Assembly (NCBI GenBank): GCA_002387845.1
Contig: DGLB01000030.1
Location: forward strand, 411-64,410
Reading direction: 5' to 3'
Origin: Stenotrophomonas maltophilia
GTDB taxonomy: Bacteria; Pseudomonadota; Gammaproteobacteria; Xanthomonadales; Xanthomonadaceae
Length of the DNA stretch: 64,000 nt
Both the position numbers and the translations under genes were made by a program. The notes under the pieces were generated by a model. That model was not told the origin of the DNA, made no database searches, and was given only the letters and a program-made list of their open reading frames with translations. Positions 17,384 to 24,821 of this stretch are shown one piece after another (the stretch's first letter is position 1; each line of letters starts with the position of its first letter).

Positions 17384-18211
17384 ATGCGCATGATTCGTCC
17401 CACCTCCGCACTCGGTACCGCCGCCTGCCTGCTGATGGCCGGCATGGGCACGCTGGGCCTGCCCGCGCACGCGGCGACGCCGAAGCCGGCGGCCGCCACC
17501 ACTGCGGCCGCCGCCGAACGCGATCCCGAGGCGCTGGCCGCGCTGGATCGCATGGGCGCTGCGCTGCGCGCGCTCCAGCAATTCACGCTGACCTCCGAAG
17601 CCAGTACCGAAGTGGTGCTGGAGGACGGACAGAAGATCGAGCTGGACGGCAGCGTGAGCTACCGGGTGAAACGCCCCAACCAGGTGTTCGTGGCGCTGGA
17701 CAGCGACCGCCAGCAGCGTCAGTTGATCTACGACGGGCACACACTGACCGTGTTCGCGCCGAAGCTGAAATACTACGCGCAGGTGGAAGGGCTGGATGCC
17801 ACCCTGGGCGAGCTGGTGGAGCAGGCGGCCACGCGCTATGACATCGAGTTTCCGCTCGCCGACATGTTCCTGTGGGGCACCGACAAAGCCCCCAACAGCC
17901 TGATCCACAGCGCCCGGCACGTGGGCGGCGGCACCCAGGGTGGCGAGCCGATCGAGCAGTATGCGTTCCAGCAGGACGGCGTGGACTGGCAGGTCTGGAT
18001 TTCCAAGGCGAGCTCGCTGCCGGTCAAGCTGATCATCAACTCGCTGGACGACCCGGCCCAGCCCCAGTACCGCGCCCGCCTGCGGTGGGATACGCGCACG
18101 CCGGTGCCGGCCAGCGCTTTTGCGTTCACGCCGCCGGCCGACGCGCACCGGATCAAGCTGGTCCCGGTGGCGGTGGCCGTCGTTGAACCTGACACCGCCG
18201 AGGAGAAGTGA
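17384..18211 (+). CDS. DUF2092 periplasmic protein (copy 1)
   Basis: A 275-residue secreted protein. The signal peptide ends at PAHAA (about residue 27), then a short Ala/Pro/Thr-rich linker leads to the DUF2092 domain (residues 45-270): ALRALQQFTLTSEASTEVVL, RQLIYDGHTLTVFAPKLKYY, FPLADMFLWG and VDWQVWISKASSLPVKLII. The fold is expected to resemble LolA/LolB-like half-barrels, from general knowledge of the family. A second copy lies at 24822-25598 on the other strand, and both are followed by a gene of the same second family. Start: ATG at 17384 or 17390; GAGGAG is better spaced for 17390. Confidence 0.88.
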   Translation: MRMIRPTSALGTAACLLMAGMGTLGLPAHAATPKPAAATTAAAAERDPEALAALDRMGAALRALQQFTLTSEASTEVVLEDGQKIELDGSVSYRVKRPNQVFVALDSDRQQRQLIYDGHTLTVFAPKLKYYAQVEGLDATLGELVEQAATRYDIEFPLADMFLWGTDKAPNSLIHSARHVGGGTQGGEPIEQYAFQQDGVDWQVWISKASSLPVKLIINSLDDPAQPQYRARLRWDTRTPVPASAFAFTPPADAHRIKLVPVAVAVVEPDTAEEK

Positions 18212-18212
18212 C

Positions 18213-18761
18213 ATGCACCTCCCATGCATGAGACCCCTGTTGCTGACGACGCTGGCGGGCACCTTGCTGGCGCTGGCACCGGCGCTGTTCGACAGCGCCC
18301 ATGCCCAGCCCGGGCATCGCGGCGGCGGTGCACGTGCGTCCGCGCATGCCAACGTGAACCGTGCGGCGCAGCGACCTGCGAATCGACCGGTGAACCGCCC
18401 TGGCGGTGGTGCGGTCAACCGCAATGTGGACCACAACCGCAGCATCGACCACAACCGCAACGTCAACCGTGACGTGAACCGGAACGTGAATCGTGACGTT
18501 CACGTGGATGTGGACCACCACTACGATCACGACGACCACTGGAACGACTGGGATGACCATCCCTTCGCTACGGCGGCGGCGGTGACCGCGGGCGTGGCGG
18601 TCACCCGGGCGGTCATCGGCTCCATCGTCTACTCATTGCCTCCCAGCTGCGTGACCACCGTGATCAACGGCGTGGCCTACCAGCAGTGCGGCAGCGACTG
18701 GTACGAGCCGCGCTATGCCGGGACCAGCGTGCAGTACGTGGTGATCAATGCCCCGCGCTGA
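18213..18761 (+). CDS. Secreted low-complexity protein with C-terminal YSLP domain (copy 1)
   Basis: A 182-residue secreted protein of no named family I can cite. After the signal peptide (ending SAHA, residue 31) comes a low-complexity part (residues 40-115) made of Asn-Arg and Asp-Val-Asn repeats (NRNVNRDVNRNVNRDV) and then His/Asp-rich DHHYDHDDHWNDWDDHPF. The C-terminal 65 residues are well ordered: AGVAVTRAVIGSIVYSLPPS, NGVAYQQCGSDWYEPRY and VQYVVINAPR. Two cysteines (C146, C159) are kept in the paralogue at 24224-24820, where the low-complexity part is replaced by Pro-Gly repeats. AGGAGAAG precedes the ATG. The His/Asp region may bind metal. Confidence 0.8.
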   Translation: MHLPCMRPLLLTTLAGTLLALAPALFDSAHAQPGHRGGGARASAHANVNRAAQRPANRPVNRPGGGAVNRNVDHNRSIDHNRNVNRDVNRNVNRDVHVDVDHHYDHDDHWNDWDDHPFATAAAVTAGVAVTRAVIGSIVYSLPPSCVTTVINGVAYQQCGSDWYEPRYAGTSVQYVVINAPR

Positions 18762-18862
18762 ACCGGTAGTTTTTCTGCCCGTTCTGCGTAGTTATGCGGA
18801 TGCTCCGGCACCACGCGGAGCGCTAGCCTGAAGCCCTGTTCACGACGCTGGAGTCTGCTGTG

Positions 18863-19408
18863 ATGAAAGCCTTTGCCCTTGCCGTTCTGGCCACCGGCCT
18901 GGTGGCGTGTGCGTCGTCGCCCACGGTCAGAACCGACCACGACCCGAGCGCGAATTTTGCCTCGTTCAAGACCTACAGCTGGGCGCAGAAGCCGCAGGGC
19001 GCATCGCCGCTGGTGGTGCAGCGGATCGTGGACGGCATTGATGCGCGGTTGCGTGCGCGTGGCCTGACCGAAGCCGCCAACGGTGACATCGCACTGGTCG
19101 CCAACATCGCCAACAGCCAGCGCCAGACCCTGGACACCTTCTACACCGGCACCGGCATGGGCGGCTGGGGTTGGCGTGGCGGCTGGGGCGGCGGCATGGG
19201 CATGGCCTCGTCCACCACGACCGTGCACACCTATGACGTTGGCACCCTGGTGGTGGACATGTTCGATGCGCGTACCAAGCAGGCGGTATGGCGCGGCTCG
19301 GCCAGCGGCACCGTGCCCAGTTCCACCGCACAGATCAACGCCGCCGTTGAGGCCGGGCTGGACAAACTGTTCGCCGATTTCCCGCCGGGCAGCGCAGCGG
19401 CACGCTGA
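18863..19408 (+). CDS. DUF4136 lipoprotein
   Basis: A 181-residue lipoprotein of the DUF4136 family. The lipobox is GLVAC (Cys16), followed by the typical DHDPSANFASFKTYSW at residues 28-43 and the central Gly/Trp-rich loop (GGWGWRGGWGGGMGM, about residues 100-115). The pattern VGTLVVDMFDARTKQAVWRG is the family core, and the end reads VEAGLDKLFADFPP. Such proteins are small envelope lipoproteins of unknown function. The ATG at 18863 follows GGAG. A 101-bp gap from the previous gene may hold its own promoter. Confidence 0.9.
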   Translation: MKAFALAVLATGLVACASSPTVRTDHDPSANFASFKTYSWAQKPQGASPLVVQRIVDGIDARLRARGLTEAANGDIALVANIANSQRQTLDTFYTGTGMGGWGWRGGWGGGMGMASSTTTVHTYDVGTLVVDMFDARTKQAVWRGSASGTVPSSTAQINAAVEAGLDKLFADFPPGSAAAR

Positions 19409-19472
19409 CGCCCGCCGCCGTCTCACCGCGCGGCGTCGCGTCGCGCTTCTCCCTCCCCAGCGACGCGACGCC

Positions 19473-20633
19473 GTGCACTTTTCCGCTCCCGCACTGCTCA
19501 CGACAGCCCTGGCACTGCTGCTGCCGGCGGCACACGCGCAGCAGGCATCGGCAGGCAGCGCGCCCGCGTCGCTGCTGCGCGACCCTGAAGACGGTCGTTT
19601 CGACATGTCGCGCTGGCTGTTGGACCACCGCGGCTTTCTGCCGGTGCCGATCATCATCACCGACCCGGCGCTGGGGAATGGCGGCGGTCTTGCGCTGGCG
19701 TTCTTCCAGCGGCCGCACGGTGGTGCTACTGCCCCAGGGGCAGAGGGGGCCACGGTGACCCGTCCGAATCTGTACGGTGCCGGCGGCGCGCGTACCAGCA
19801 ACGGCAGTGAATTCTATGGCGTCGGTGCGTCTCTGCATTTTGACGACGACCGCTGGCGGTACCGGGGCGGCGTCGCCAAGGCCTCGATCAACCTGGGCTA
19901 CCACACCCCCGGGCGACGCCTGCCACCGTTGGAGATCGACTACAACGTCGATGGCGTGGTCTCGTTCCAGCAGGGCTTCCGCCGCCTCGGCGCGCGTGAC
20001 CTGTATGTGGGCCTGGCCTGGATCTACATGGACATGGACATCGGCTTCGACATCGCCTCTGACCGCGACAACTTCACCCCGCGCGAGCTGGGCACGAAGA
20101 GTTCGGGGCTCGGCCTGTCACTCGAGTACGACAGCCGCGACAACACCTTCAGCCCCTCCAGCGGCTGGCTCGGGATGATCGAGGGCAATGCCTACCTTCC
20201 GGGTATCGGCAGCGACAGCGCGTTCCAGAGCTATCGCGGCCATGCCTACGGCTACTGGCCGCTGGGCAAGGCGTTCGTGCTCGGCGGGCGCGTGGATGCG
20301 CGCTGGGCCAACGGTGACATTCCGTTCTATCGGCTGCCGTACATTGACCTGCGCGGGATCGGTTCGGCGCGCTACCAGGACACCCGCGCGGCGGTGCTGG
20401 AGACCGAACTGCGCTGGAACATGACCCGGCGTTGGGCGTTGGTCGGCTTCGTGGGGGCAGGGCGCACCTGGGGACGGCACAACAGTTTCAGCGACGGCAG
20501 CGACGAGGTCGCCAAGGGCGCAGGCGTGCGCTACCTGATTGCCCGTCAGCTGGGCATGCACGTGGGTGTGGACTACGCGTGGGGCCCGGAGGATGAAACT
20601 TTCTACATCCAGGTAGGCTCGCCATGGCGCTGA
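19473..20633 (+). CDS. BamA/TamA-type outer-membrane barrel without POTRA domains
   Basis: About 386 residues with a signal peptide (ALALLLPAAHAQ) and then an Omp85-like surface-antigen barrel. The region LRGIGSARYQDTRAAVLETE resembles the conserved L6-type (V/I)RG motif and following strand of Omp85 barrels. Strands such as SSGLGLSLEYDSRDNTFSPS and GWLGMIEG precede it. There is no POTRA domain, so it is barrel-only. The start is unclear: I took GTG at 19473, which gives a clean signal peptide but has no good ribosome binding site. The end overlaps the patatin gene by 10 bp, so they are one transcript, and both encode Omp85-class barrels. Confidence 0.82.
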   Translation: MHFSAPALLTTALALLLPAAHAQQASAGSAPASLLRDPEDGRFDMSRWLLDHRGFLPVPIIITDPALGNGGGLALAFFQRPHGGATAPGAEGATVTRPNLYGAGGARTSNGSEFYGVGASLHFDDDRWRYRGGVAKASINLGYHTPGRRLPPLEIDYNVDGVVSFQQGFRRLGARDLYVGLAWIYMDMDIGFDIASDRDNFTPRELGTKSSGLGLSLEYDSRDNTFSPSSGWLGMIEGNAYLPGIGSDSAFQSYRGHAYGYWPLGKAFVLGGRVDARWANGDIPFYRLPYIDLRGIGSARYQDTRAAVLETELRWNMTRRWALVGFVGAGRTWGRHNSFSDGSDEVAKGAGVRYLIARQLGMHVGVDYAWGPEDETFYIQVGSPWR

Positions 20634-22885
20634 GTGCCGCGCGCGCGTGGTTGCTGCTGCTGGCCTTGCTTGGGGCAGGGCAGGCGCAGGCGATCGACGT
20701 GGTCAACCTGCCCACCGGAACCAGCTGCGGGGAACGTGCGCCAGGAGACAACCGGCCGCGCATCGGCCTGGCACTGGGCGGTGGCGGCGCGCGCGGTATC
20801 GCGCACGTACGCATTCTGCGCAAGCTGGAGGAACTGAACATTCCGGTGGACTGCATTGCCGGCACCAGCGCCGGTGCACTGGTGGGCGCGCTGTACGCGT
20901 CGGGGCAGAGTCCGGCGCAGATCGAACAGATCGTGCTGGATACCGAGTGGATGGCGATGTTCAGCGACACCCTGCCGCGTCGTGACCGCTCGCTGCGGCG
21001 CAAGGCCGACGATTACACCCAGATGACCGCCGTCGGTATCGGCCTGGGCGGTGCGGGCAAACGCGTGCAGATCTCTGGCGGGGTATCGCAGGGGGAACGA
21101 TTGATCGCGCTGTTCGAGCGCGCCACCGGCGGCAGCCGGATCAGCAGCGATTTCGATCAGCTGGCCACCCCGTACCGCGCGGTGGCCACCGACCTCAACA
21201 CCGGCCAGGCGGTCGTGCTGTCGCATGGCAACCTGCCCATGGCGATGAGGGCCAGCATGTCCCTGCCGGGCATCTTCCGTCCGGTGAGCATCGACGGACG
21301 CGTGTTGCTGGATGGCGGTGTTGCCGACAACGTGCCGGTGGACGTGGTGCGGGCGATGGGGGCCGAGCGGGTGATCGCGGTGGACGTGGGCACGCCGCTG
21401 AGCGAAGTGGACCAGGATGCCAGCCTGCTGGATGTGATCGGCCAGCTCACTGGCTTCCTCACCACCCGCAATGCCAACCAGCAGTTGGCCACGCTGGGAA
21501 CGCAGGACCTGCTGATTACCCCGCCGCTGACCGGGCAGGTGGCCACCGGTGACTTCAACAAGGCCCCATTGGCGCTGCAGATCGGGCAACAAGCGGCCGA
21601 TGCGGCGGCCCCGGCCCTGCAGGCCTTCAGCCAGTCGGCGGCAACCTACCAGCAGTGGCGGGTGGCGCGGCAGCAGCGGGCGCAGTCGGCCACGCCGGCA
21701 CCGATCGCCTTCATCGACGTCGACAACCAGACCGCCTACGCCGATGCCGTGCTGCTGTCCTACCTGCCGGTGGAAGTGGGCAAGCCGCTGGACAGCGAGG
21801 CGATGCAGCAGGGCATCCTGCGCGGCTACGGGATGGATACCCTGGCCAGCTTCAACTACGAGCAGATCGAGCGCGACGGCCAGGCCGGCGTGCGCATCAG
21901 CGCCCGTGCCAAACCCAACGGGCCGGCGTATCTGCAGGCGGGATGGACCATCAGCAACGACTTTGAAGGCAACCATGAAAGCAACCTGCGCGCCGGGCTG
22001 CTGTTTGCGCCGCTGTCGCCGTATGGGGCCGAGGCGCGCGTCACCCTGCAGGTGGGCAGCGAGCCGGCCCTGACCGGCAGCTACTACCATCCGTTCGACC
22101 TGCACAACCGCTATGGATTCGAAGCGGCCGGCGGCTTCCAGACCCGCTCCTTCAACCTGTTTGACGACCGCGGTGACAACCGCTTCGCCCGTTACCGCGT
22201 GCAACGCACGGGTGCGTCGGTCGGCCTGGTGCGCGAGGTATCCAACGTGCTGGCGCTGCGTGCCGGCGTGGAGCGTTACCGGGGCAACGCCAAGGTGGAG
22301 GTCGGCGACCCGTCCATTCCGCGCACCGATTTCGACGAGGGTGCGTTCACCGCAAGCGCCACCTACGACAACATCGACAGCCTGTATTTCCCGCGCGATG
22401 GTTTCCTGGTCACGCTGGGCACCTACCAGTCGCGTGAGGCGCTGGGGGCCGACACCCGTTTCGGGCAGATCGACCTGGATGCGGTGGGCGCGTTTCCGTT
22501 TGGCAAACAGGCCGTGCAGCTGGGCCTGCGTTACCACGTGACCGCATCCGGCGAGGCCCCGGTGCAGAACCTGTACCGGCTGGGCGGGCGCTGGCGGCTG
22601 GCCGGGTTCCAGCACAACCAGCTGACCGGGCAGCATTATGCGTTGGGGTTCGCTGGCTACACCTACGAGCTGGGCAAGGTGCTGGGGCGTTCGGCGCAGG
22701 TCGGTGGCACCGTGGAGTACGGCAACGTCTGGCAGCGGCGCAGCGACACGTCGCTGGAGGACGGCATCTGGAACGGCAGCCTGTTCCTCGGCTTTGATTC
22801 CTGGATCGGGCCGTTGATTTTTGGCATGGGCATGCGCGAAGGCGGCGAGCGGGTGGTGTTCATCGAACTGGGCCAGACGTTGTGA
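20624..22885 (+). CDS. Patatin-like phospholipase fused to POTRA and Omp85 barrel (PlpD type)
   Basis: A 753-residue type Vd autotransporter. After the signal peptide (ending GQAQA, residue 23) comes a patatin domain: oxyanion loop GLALGGGGARG at residues 48-58, nucleophile Ser82 in GTSAG, and the dyad Asp230 in DGGVADN. A single POTRA-like segment (about residues 365-435, FIDVDNQTAYADAVLLSYLP) links it to a C-terminal 16-stranded Omp85 barrel containing the GRWRLAGF motif in the L6 position and ending ELGQTL. PlpD of Pseudomonas aeruginosa has this architecture and is a phospholipase A1. The ATG at 20624 lies inside the previous gene and has AGGTAGG upstream. Confidence 0.93.
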   Translation: MALSAARAWLLLLALLGAGQAQAIDVVNLPTGTSCGERAPGDNRPRIGLALGGGGARGIAHVRILRKLEELNIPVDCIAGTSAGALVGALYASGQSPAQIEQIVLDTEWMAMFSDTLPRRDRSLRRKADDYTQMTAVGIGLGGAGKRVQISGGVSQGERLIALFERATGGSRISSDFDQLATPYRAVATDLNTGQAVVLSHGNLPMAMRASMSLPGIFRPVSIDGRVLLDGGVADNVPVDVVRAMGAERVIAVDVGTPLSEVDQDASLLDVIGQLTGFLTTRNANQQLATLGTQDLLITPPLTGQVATGDFNKAPLALQIGQQAADAAAPALQAFSQSAATYQQWRVARQQRAQSATPAPIAFIDVDNQTAYADAVLLSYLPVEVGKPLDSEAMQQGILRGYGMDTLASFNYEQIERDGQAGVRISARAKPNGPAYLQAGWTISNDFEGNHESNLRAGLLFAPLSPYGAEARVTLQVGSEPALTGSYYHPFDLHNRYGFEAAGGFQTRSFNLFDDRGDNRFARYRVQRTGASVGLVREVSNVLALRAGVERYRGNAKVEVGDPSIPRTDFDEGAFTASATYDNIDSLYFPRDGFLVTLGTYQSREALGADTRFGQIDLDAVGAFPFGKQAVQLGLRYHVTASGEAPVQNLYRLGGRWRLAGFQHNQLTGQHYALGFAGYTYELGKVLGRSAQVGGTVEYGNVWQRRSDTSLEDGIWNGSLFLGFDSWIGPLIFGMGMREGGERVVFIELGQTL

Positions 22886-22896
22886 CGCGCACGAAC

Positions 22897-22985
22897 GTTG
22901 GACACGATGCGTGGGCCGGCCAACGGCCGGCGCTACCGAAGGTTGGACACCATGCGTGGGCCGGCCAACGGCCGGCGCTACCGAA
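22897..22985. repeat. Tandem pair of 44-bp repeats with GCCGGC palindrome
   Basis: Two almost identical copies, 22897-22940 and 22942-22985, start GTTGGACAC and contain the palindrome GGCCGGCCAACGGCCGGC followed by GCTACCGAA. They differ at one base (GATGCG against CATGCG). This GCCGGC-CAAC-GGCC pattern is a common intergenic repeat type in Xanthomonadaceae. The pair lies between two convergent genes and runs directly into a SMAG-like element, so it may also serve as an end-of-transcript structure. Confidence 0.8.
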
Positions 22986-22991
22986 CCTGTC

Positions 22992-23016
22992 GTAGAGCCG
23001 GGCTTGCCCGGCTGCT
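22992..23016 (+). repeat. SMAG-like REP element
   Basis: GTAGAGCCGGGCTTGCCCGG followed by CTGCT: a GTAG head and a 7-bp GC stem (AGCCGGGC / GCCCGGCT) with a two-base loop, the form of Stenotrophomonas GTAG palindromes. It ends one base before the stop codon of the small gene at 23018 on the other strand and may form the 3' end structure of that transcript. Confidence 0.85.
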
Positions 23017-23017
23017 C

Positions 23018-23194
23018 TTACCGGACCTGCAACCAGATCACCGTCAACGCACCGATCCAGCACACCAGCACAAACCACGCCAGCACCGCATTCGCGCGCA
23101 GCCCACGCTTGCGCACGATCAGGCTCACCACCATCGCGGCCAGCAGCGGCACCAGGAACAGGGCGGCCATCCAGAGCCAGGGATGCTGTGGCAT
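23018..23194 (-). CDS. 58-residue two-helix membrane protein
   Basis: A short gene coding for MPQHPWLWMAALFLVPLL, a short charged loop (VRKRGLRANAV) and a second hydrophobic helix (LAWFVLVCWIGALTVIW). A strong site AAGGAGGGG stands just before the ATG, and the start shares a base with the DUF1254 stop (TGATG), so it is coupled to that gene. The two-helix shape with a basic turn recalls superinfection-immunity-like small membrane proteins, but the match is by shape only. It is the last gene of the leftward cluster. Confidence 0.78.
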   Translation of the reverse strand: MPQHPWLWMAALFLVPLLAAMVVSLIVRKRGLRANAVLAWFVLVCWIGALTVIWLQVR

Positions 23195-24210
23195 CACCCC
23201 TCCTTCAAGGTGCGCTGCGCAGCACAGGCGCGCGCGATGGCGTCGCTGTGGACGGGGTCGGCTTCAGCCACCTCGCCGGCATCGCACCCACTGAGCGCAG
23301 CGCGCCGCTGGTCAATCTCGCGCTGGCCGTCCGCCATGCCCTCGCGCAGGGCGCGGGTTGCCGCCTGCACCAGGGTCGGCTGGGGCGGCGTGATTTCCAG
23401 TTGCTGCAGGCGCTGGCGCAGACCCGGATCGCCGGGCCGGCCCGGTGCGAACAACAACAGTGCCTCCAGTTGCGCGAAGAACAGCGCCGAGTGGCGGGCC
23501 ATGTCGGCGCGCAATGGCTGTGGCCAGTCGCCCGATGCAGGGTCGGGCGGTGCAACGGCCAGATAGCGTGACAACGGCTGCAACTGGAAGCCGCGCTGCA
23601 GGTGCTGCTGCTCACGGGGCGTGTCGGTGGCCAGATCCTGCACCCAGCCGCTGACGCTGATCAACGTGGTATCGGCATGGATGACGTCGATGATGCCCAC
23701 CGGTACCTTCCCGTCCCAGCCCGGGCCCACCACCAGATAATCGCCGGGCTGGTTGCCGGTACTGCGACTGCTGATCTGTGCGGGCACTGAGGCCATCAGG
23801 TCGGTGAACTGCAGCACGTAGGTGCGATCAGCGGGCAGCCGGGGCACACGCACCACCAGCGGTTCGGTGCGCAGGTCCAGGCTGGCGGCGACGCTGAACG
23901 CCTCGGCCCGGCTGCTCTCCACGGGAACCATCGTCCAACGCAGCGTATTCAACGGCCCCTGATACTCCGCACCGTCGCGATCAATGTTCCGCGCATGCAC
24001 CAGCGCATAGCGGGCCAGCAGCGGTACACCCGCCACGTAAAGATCGCGCGCCAGCGCCCGCCGCGCCGGCAGTTCCGCCGCGCCGGCCAATGCGCCACCG
24101 GCACTTGGCGTGGTCGTACGCGCCATCGACGCCGGACGGCAACCCGGCAGACTGGTCAACGCGGTGGCTGCCAGCGCCATCGCGAATGCGGTGCGCTTCA
24201 ATCGTGGCAT
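23194..24210 (-). CDS. DUF1254-domain lipoprotein
   Basis: A 338-residue protein with a lipobox (SLPGC, Cys23) and the DUF1254 domain at about residues 50-200: DLYVAGVPLLARYALVHA, then NTLRWTMVPVESSRAEAFSV, RTYVLQFTDLMASVPAQIS and GDYLVVGPGWDGKVP. Full DUF1254/DUF1214 proteins have a second domain; here the C-terminal 130 residues are different and helical. GGAG precedes the ATG. It lies 13 bp after the low-complexity gene and overlaps the small membrane gene. DUF1254 genes are often seen near uncharacterised envelope or sulfatase genes; this is from memory. Confidence 0.85.
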   Translation of the reverse strand: MPRLKRTAFAMALAATALTSLPGCRPASMARTTTPSAGGALAGAAELPARRALARDLYVAGVPLLARYALVHARNIDRDGAEYQGPLNTLRWTMVPVESSRAEAFSVAASLDLRTEPLVVRVPRLPADRTYVLQFTDLMASVPAQISSRSTGNQPGDYLVVGPGWDGKVPVGIIDVIHADTTLISVSGWVQDLATDTPREQQHLQRGFQLQPLSRYLAVAPPDPASGDWPQPLRADMARHSALFFAQLEALLLFAPGRPGDPGLRQRLQQLEITPPQPTLVQAATRALREGMADGQREIDQRRAALSGCDAGEVAEADPVHSDAIARACAAQRTLKEG

Positions 24211-24223
24211 GGTCGTGCTCCGG

Positions 24224-24820
24224 TCATCGCGGCGCGTCCACCACCACGTACTGCACGGTGGTGCCCAGGTATTGCGGCTGGTACCAGCCGCTGCTGCACT
24301 GCTGGTAGCCGATGCCGTTGACCACCACCGTGGTGCAGTCGGTAGGCAGGCTGTAAACGATCGAACCGATCATCGCCGAGGTGACCGCCACGCCGGCACC
24401 GAACGCGGCCGCGTCCCAGAACGGGTGGTCCCAGTAAGGCGGAGGCGGCGGAGGGGGACCCGGTGGATGCGGGCCAGGACCTGGGCCGGGGCCTGGGCCT
24501 GGAGGATGGGGTCCGGGGCCCGGGCCGGGGTGGGGACCGGGTCCAGGTCCAGGTCCAGGGCCGGGGTGTGGTCCCGGGTCAGGGTGCGGACCTGGTCCAG
24601 GGCCAGGACCAGGGCGTGGACCGGGGCCGGGACGGGGTGCTGGCCCGGGCCCGGGATGCGGGGTGAAGCCGCCACCGCCAAAGCCACCGGCGTGCGCGAT
24701 GGACGGGTGCGCGAAGCCGCGCAACCCCGGTCGCGCGTGCGCGTCCGGCACCAGCGTGGCGGCACCAAGGGACACCAGCAATGCGGTCAGCAGCGTGCGC
24801 TGCAGCGGGAGCATGGCCAT
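24224..24820 (-). CDS. Secreted Pro-Gly-repeat protein with C-terminal YSLP domain (copy 2)
   Basis: A 198-residue secreted protein, paralogue of 18213-18761. The signal peptide ends near DAHA (residue 29). Residues 54-128 are a long PGPGPGPHPGPGP-type repeat ending in PPPPPPP, collagen- or linker-like and surely disordered. The last 65 residues match copy 1: DHPFWDAAAFGAGVAVTSAM, IGSIVYSLP, NGIGYQQCSSGWYQPQY, VQYVVVDAPR, with both cysteines kept (C162, C175). The ATG at 24820 follows GGGAGA and lies one base behind the DUF2092 stop; a start at 24844 is also open. The repeat DNA is low-complexity GGCCC/GGGCC and may vary in length between strains. Confidence 0.82.
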   Translation of the reverse strand: MAMLPLQRTLLTALLVSLGAATLVPDAHARPGLRGFAHPSIAHAGGFGGGGFTPHPGPGPAPRPGPGPRPGPGPGPGPHPDPGPHPGPGPGPGPGPHPGPGPGPHPPGPGPGPGPGPHPPGPPPPPPPYWDHPFWDAAAFGAGVAVTSAMIGSIVYSLPTDCTTVVVNGIGYQQCSSGWYQPQYLGTTVQYVVVDAPR

Positions 24821-24821
24821 C

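Noticed and set aside
24130..24150. CRPAS of the DUF1254 protein as a substrate motif of the formylglycine-generating enzyme
   Set aside because: The motif needs Arg at the fifth position (CxPxR), and this Cys is the lipobox residue.
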